This document shows positions 60,228 to 64,000 of a stretch of DNA of 64,000 bases, one piece after another. The DNA is taken from contig JACVCC010000001.1 of NCBI GenBank assembly GCA_016742215.1, positions 62,001 through 126,000 of the forward strand. The letters run 5' to 3'. The position numbers and the translations under genes were made by a program. Below the pieces are notes generated by a model. The model saw only the letters and a program-made list of their open reading frames with translations, was not told the DNA's origin and searched no databases. The stretch comes from Brevundimonas sp. (GTDB taxonomy: Bacteria; Pseudomonadota; Alphaproteobacteria; Caulobacterales; Caulobacteraceae). The first letter of the stretch is position 1; each line of letters starts with the position of its first letter.

Positions 60228-61280
60228 TCACGCGGGCTGTTCGAGGGTGCTCATGTCGATGACGAAGCGGTAGCGGACGTCCGACTTCTCCATGCGCTCG
60301 AAGGCGTGGTTGATCTCGTCCATGCGGATCATCTCGACGTCCGGCAGGATGTTCTTCTCGGCGCAGAAATCGAGCATCTCCTGCGTCTCGCGGATGCCGC
60401 CGATGGGCGAGCCCGAGACGCGGCGACGGGCCAGCAGCAGCGGCAGGGTGGACATCTCCTCCATCGGCCCGAGCTGGCCCACGATCACCAGCGAGCCGTC
60501 GATGTCGAGGAGCGGCATATAAGGGTTCAGGTCGTGCTTGACCGGCACGGTGTCGATGATCAGGTCCAGGCTGTTCGCCGCCGCCTTCATCGCCGCCCGG
60601 TCCGACGAGACCAGAAGCTCGTGCGCCCCGAGCGCCTTGGCGTCCGCTTCCTTGTCGGCGGTGCGGCTGATGACCACCACATGGGCGCCGAGGCCGACGG
60701 CCAGCTTGACCGCCATGTGGCCCAGCCCGCCCAGACCGATCACGCCGACGCGGGTCCCCTCCTTCACGCCCCAGGTCTTGAGCGGCGACCAGGTGGTGAT
60801 GCCGGCGCAAAGCAACGGCGCGGCCTTGGCCATGTCGAGGCCGTCGGGCATCCGCAGCACGAACTCCTCGCGCACGACCAGGGCCTTGGAATAGCCGCCG
60901 TAGGTCGGCTCGCCCGTGATCCGGTCGCGGCCGTTGTAGGTCTGGGTATTGCCCTCGCGGCAGAGCTGCTCCTCGCCCTTGTCGCACTGGTCGCAGTGCT
61001 GGCAGCTGTCGACCATGCAGCCGACGGCGACGCGGTCGCCTTCCTTGAACTTCCTCACATCCGGGCCGACAGCGGTGACCACGCCGACGATCTCGTGCCC
61101 CGGCACGACCGGATAGGAGGACCAGCCCCAGTCGTTGCGGGCCTGGTGCAGGTCGGAGTGGCAGACGCCGCAGTACAGGATGTCCATGGCGACGTCGTTG
61201 CCGCGCAGTTCGCGACGATCGAAGACCCAGGGCGCCAGCGGGGCGTCGGTGGATTGGGCGGCGTATCCGATGGTCTTCAT
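60228..61280 (-). CDS. Zinc-dependent NAD(P) alcohol dehydrogenase (YahK/CAD-like)
   Basis: 350 residues from ATG (MKTIGYAAQSTDAPLAPW). Catalytic zinc: LYCGVCHSDLH and GHEIVGVV; structural zinc: CQHCDQCDKGEEQLC with four Cys. The nucleotide site is IGLGGLGHMAVKLAVGLGAHVVVIS. It belongs to the cinnamyl-alcohol-dehydrogenase group that reduces a wide range of aldehydes with NADPH. It heads the operon and is divergent from LysR over about 130 bases. The stop overlaps a possible cupin GTG. Confidence 0.95.
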   Translation of the reverse strand: MKTIGYAAQSTDAPLAPWVFDRRELRGNDVAMDILYCGVCHSDLHQARNDWGWSSYPVVPGHEIVGVVTAVGPDVRKFKEGDRVAVGCMVDSCQHCDQCDKGEEQLCREGNTQTYNGRDRITGEPTYGGYSKALVVREEFVLRMPDGLDMAKAAPLLCAGITTWSPLKTWGVKEGTRVGVIGLGGLGHMAVKLAVGLGAHVVVISRTADKEADAKALGAHELLVSSDRAAMKAAANSLDLIIDTVPVKHDLNPYMPLLDIDGSLVIVGQLGPMEEMSTLPLLLARRRVSGSPIGGIRETQEMLDFCAEKNILPDVEMIRMDEINHAFERMEKSDVRYRFVIDMSTLEQPA

Positions 61281-61409
61281 GGCGTGTCTCCAGCAGCGAT
61301 GGCGAAGCCGGCGCACGGCCGTCTTCGTCGACAGACCTGCAGGATAGGCCGCGACGACGCGGACGATTACCCGCTATAATCGGCATGATCCTATGAATGG
61401 AGATCATGA

Positions 61410-62303
61410 ATGAAGCGGGACGAACTCGGCGACCTCGCCGCCTTCCTCGCCGTGGCCGAGGAGCGCAGTTTCACCCGGGCGGCGGCGCGGCTGGGCACGT
61501 CGCAGTCGGCGTTGAGCCATACGGTGCGGCGGCTGGAGACACGGCTGGGCCTGCGGCTGCTGACGCGCACCACCCGGAATGTATCGCCCACCGAGGCGGG
61601 CGAGCGGCTGGTCGAGACGCTGCGGCCCGCCTTCGACACCATCGACGCCCGCATCGACGCCCTGAGCGAACTGCGCGACCGGCCGGCCGGCGCCATCCGC
61701 ATCACCTCGGGAGAGCACGCGGCCCGGACCGTCCTGTGGCCCGTGGTCGAGCGGCTTCTGCGTGAATACCCCGACATCCGCATCGAGATCGCTACGGACT
61801 ACCGCATGGTCGATCTGGCCGAAGGTCGCTTCGACGCGGGCGTGCGGCTGGGCGAGCATCTCGCCGAAGACATGATCGCAGTGCCGATCGGCCCGGACGT
61901 GCGGATGATCGTGGTCGGCTCGCCCGACTATTTCGCCGGGAGGCCGAAGCCTGCCACGCCACACGATCTGACCGATCACCGGTGCATCAACCTGCGCCTG
62001 CCGACGCGGGGCGGGCTTTATGTATGGGAGTTCGAGAAGGACGGGCGTCCCCTCAACGTCCGGGTCGAAGGACCGTTGATCGTCAACGATCTGGACCTGA
62101 AGGTCCGCGGCGCGGTCGCCGGCCTAGGCCTCGCCATCGTCATGGCGGACGACGTCGAGGCCCATGTGGCGGCCGGACGGCTGGTCCCGGTGCTGGAGGA
62201 CTGGACGCCGCCGTTCCCGGGGTACCACCTCTACTATCCCAGCCGCCGCCAGCCGACGCCGGCCTTCGCCCTGCTGGTCGAGGCCCTGCGCTATCGCGGC
62301 TGA
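61410..62303 (+). CDS. LysR-family regulator
   Basis: 297 residues. Helix-turn-helix: DELGDLAAFLAVAEERSFTRAAARLGTSQSALSHTVRRLETRLGLRLLTRTTRNVSPTEAG. The substrate-binding domain follows (about 90-297; GAIRITSGEHAARTVLWPVVERLL). This is the group of LysR proteins that sit divergent to aldehyde reductase or quinone reductase genes. It probably controls the ADH-cupin-AKR operon upstream. Its 3' end overlaps the convergent RND gene by 13 bases. Confidence 0.94.
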   Translation: MKRDELGDLAAFLAVAEERSFTRAAARLGTSQSALSHTVRRLETRLGLRLLTRTTRNVSPTEAGERLVETLRPAFDTIDARIDALSELRDRPAGAIRITSGEHAARTVLWPVVERLLREYPDIRIEIATDYRMVDLAEGRFDAGVRLGEHLAEDMIAVPIGPDVRMIVVGSPDYFAGRPKPATPHDLTDHRCINLRLPTRGGLYVWEFEKDGRPLNVRVEGPLIVNDLDLKVRGAVAGLGLAIVMADDVEAHVAAGRLVPVLEDWTPPFPGYHLYYPSRRQPTPAFALLVEALRYRG

Positions 62304-64000
62304 GGCCGGGACAGCGAGGCCAGGACCGGCAGGACCAGCAGGGTCAGGACCGTCGCCGTGGTCAGTCCGCCGATGACGACGGTGGCCAGCGGCTTCTGCA
62401 CCTCCGCCCCCGGACCCCAGGCGAACGCCATCGGCACGAAGCCGAGGACGGCGACCAGCGCGGTGGTGATCACCGCGCGCAGACGCGCCGTGGCGCCCTC
62501 GACCGCCGCCTCGACAGGCGGGGCGCCGGCGTCCAGCCGCTGGCGGATGGCCTGCATCAGCACCAGCCCGTTCAGGGTCGCGACCCCGGACACGGCGATG
62601 AAGCCGACTGCCGCGCTGATCGACAGGGGCATGCCCCGCGCCGCCAGCGCCAGCGCGCCGCCGACGAGGGCCAGAGGCACCCCGGCGAAGACCAGCGCCG
62701 CATCCCGCCACGACCTCAGCGCCATGACCAGCAGGGCGCCGATGGTCAGGAAGACGATGGGCACGATCAGGGCCAGCCGGGCCGAGGCGCGTTCGAGGTT
62801 CTCGAACTGCCCGCCCCAGTCCAGCCAGCCGCCGGTGGGCGGACGGACATCCTTCGCCACCGCGGCCTGGGCCTCGCGCACGAAGCCGCCCAGATCGCGG
62901 CCGCGGACGTTGGCCTGCACCACGATGCGGCGCTTGCCGTTCTCGCGACTGATCTGGTTCGGCCCCTCGGCGGTGTCGAAGCGGGCGACGGAGGACAGGG
63001 GGATGACCGGCGCGCCGGCCTCCGCGTCCTCGGGCATGACCGGCAGCTGGGTCATGATCACCGGGTCGTTGCGCAGGTCGTCGGCCAGTCGCACGACGAC
63101 GTCGAAGCGCCGGTCGCCCTCGTTGACCTGGCCCGCCTGCCGCCCCGCCAGACCGATGGCCAGGGCGTCGGCGGCGTCGCTGGCGTGGACGCCCTGGGCC
63201 GCCGCGGCGGTGCGGTCGACGGTGGCGGTGATGGTCGGCTGGCCCGATATCTGTTCGACCCGCACATCCGCCGCCCCGTCGATCCCGCGCAGGATGCCGG
63301 CGACCTGTTCGGCCGTCCGACTCATGGCGGCGAAGTCGTCGCCATAGACCTTGACCGCCACGTCCGAACGGACGCCCGCGATCAGTTCGTTGAACCGCAT
63401 CTCGATCGGCTGGGTGAACTCGTACTCATTGCCCAGCAGGGTGCGCAGTTCGGTCTCCATCTTCTCGACCAGCGCAGCTTTCGACAGGCTGCGGTCCGGC
63501 CATTCGGAGCGCGGCTTCAGCATGACGAAGGTGTCCGAAATGGATGGAGGCATGGGGTCCGACGCCACCTCGGCCGTGCCGGTGCGGGTGAAGACATGCG
63601 ACACCTCGGGCAGGGCCATCAGGGTCCGCTCGACGCGGAACTGCATCTCCTGACTCTGCTCCAGCGAGGTGGAGGGCACGCGCAGGGCCTGCACCAGCAC
63701 ATCGCCCTCATCCAGCGTCGGCACGAACTCCCGGCCCAGCATCAGGAAGGCCATCAGCCCCGCCAGCAGGGCCACGCCGGCGCCGGCGATCACAGCTTTC
63801 GGACGGGCGACGGCGGCGCGCAGGAGCGGCGTGTAGCGCGCCTTGGCCGCGCGAGTCAGGCGGGTCTCCTCGTGGTCCGCCTTCGGCTCCTTCACCCACA
63901 GGGCGGCCATGGCCGGCACGAAGGTGAAGCTGAGGACGAAGGCGCCGGCGAGGGCCAGCATGACGGTGATCGCCATCGGGCCGAACATCTTGCCCTCGAC
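62291..64000 (-). CDS. CusA/CzcA-type heavy-metal RND transporter, C-terminal part (runs off the right edge)
   Basis: About 570 residues are visible; the start lies beyond the window. TM segments and loops follow RND order: GKMFGPMAITVMLALAGAFVLS, a second-half start at LMLGREFVPTLDEGDVLVQ, DVRVEQISGQPTITATVDR, and SGVATLNGLVLMQAIRQR near the end. LDEGDVL and the shape of the porter loops match HME-type pumps, which export Cu, Ag, Zn, Co or Cd. Metal specificity cannot be assigned because the TM4 region is missing. Confidence 0.92.
   Translation of the reverse strand, partial: VEGKMFGPMAITVMLALAGAFVLSFTFVPAMAALWVKEPKADHEETRLTRAAKARYTPLLRAAVARPKAVIAGAGVALLAGLMAFLMLGREFVPTLDEGDVLVQALRVPSTSLEQSQEMQFRVERTLMALPEVSHVFTRTGTAEVASDPMPPSISDTFVMLKPRSEWPDRSLSKAALVEKMETELRTLLGNEYEFTQPIEMRFNELIAGVRSDVAVKVYGDDFAAMSRTAEQVAGILRGIDGAADVRVEQISGQPTITATVDRTAAAAQGVHASDAADALAIGLAGRQAGQVNEGDRRFDVVVRLADDLRNDPVIMTQLPVMPEDAEAGAPVIPLSSVARFDTAEGPNQISRENGKRRIVVQANVRGRDLGGFVREAQAAVAKDVRPPTGGWLDWGGQFENLERASARLALIVPIVFLTIGALLVMALRSWRDAALVFAGVPLALVGGALALAARGMPLSISAAVGFIAVSGVATLNGLVLMQAIRQRLDAGAPPVEAAVEGATARLRAVITTALVAVLGFVPMAFAWGPGAEVQKPLATVVIGGLTTATVLTLLVLPVLASLSRPQPR

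Overview
The window is high-GC DNA, densely packed with genes on both strands, from an alphaproteobacterium. The most likely source is Caulobacterales, close to Brevundimonas or Caulobacter. This is inferred from the aa3 cytochrome oxidase operon layout, TonB-dependent receptors with DDIIVTAQKRE-type TonB boxes, plant-type glutamate-cysteine ligase, EgtA-like/GshA context, a DUF4908-like protein and near-universal G/C in third codon positions. No rRNA, tRNA, CRISPR array, prophage or classical insertion sequence was seen. Two genes run off the ends: a TonB-dependent receptor on the left and a CusA/CzcA-type RND pump on the right.

Layout. 1-5.5 kb: the partial receptor, a divergent degenerate TraB/GumN protein, TldD, and an envelope cassette (PadR regulator, DUF1700 membrane protein, DUF2807 protein) behind a double palindromic operator. 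5.7-14.2 kb: the haem-copper oxidase operon ctaC-ctaD-ctaB-(59-aa ctaF-like)-ctaG-ctaE-DUF983-SURF1, followed by an M16 peptidase that seems to start at CTG and a RimJ-type acetyltransferase. 14.2-30.5 kb: housekeeping and signalling genes. These are a GGDEF/EAL protein, YqgE, an SGNH hydrolase, a peroxiredoxin, a Vsr-type endonuclease with a lost catalytic Asp, two hybrid histidine kinases, a methyltransferase-SixA-DUF952-PyrD operon, GloB, PhbB, a DUF72 protein, glutamate-cysteine ligase and RsmE.

30.5-30.8 kb holds a compact 376-bp unit: a GIY-YIG nuclease gene between perfect 32-bp inverted repeats. 30.9-34.3 kb: two acyl-CoA dehydrogenases and a MerR regulator, probably a fatty-acid or branched-chain oxidation operon. 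34.4-39.2 kb: DoxX, an XRE/DUF2975 pair with a large palindrome, a SelO pseudokinase carrying an in-frame repeat insertion, a small membrane protein and NhaA. 39.4-45.0 kb: two tandem, closely similar TonB-dependent receptors, each ending in the same terminator hairpin. 45.1-51.3 kb: an AcrB-type RND pump with its lipoprotein adaptor, then LepA.

51.45-52.8 kb is a small island with more A/T in third codon positions (68-aa unknown protein, DUF3883 nuclease-like protein, a possible gene remnant, a 9-bp tandem repeat). 52.8-64 kb: an M13 peptidase and isochorismatase-like hydrolase with a divergent Lrp regulator, a DUF305/LVIVD exported pair, an alcohol dehydrogenase-cupin-aldo/keto reductase operon with a divergent LysR regulator, and the partial metal RND pump.

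The observations most worth follow-up are the repeat-bounded GIY-YIG unit and the short repeat found both between genes and in frame inside selO. Next come the TonB-box-like motif in a GumN protein that has lost its family histidines, the PadR operator cassette, and the DUF3883 island.
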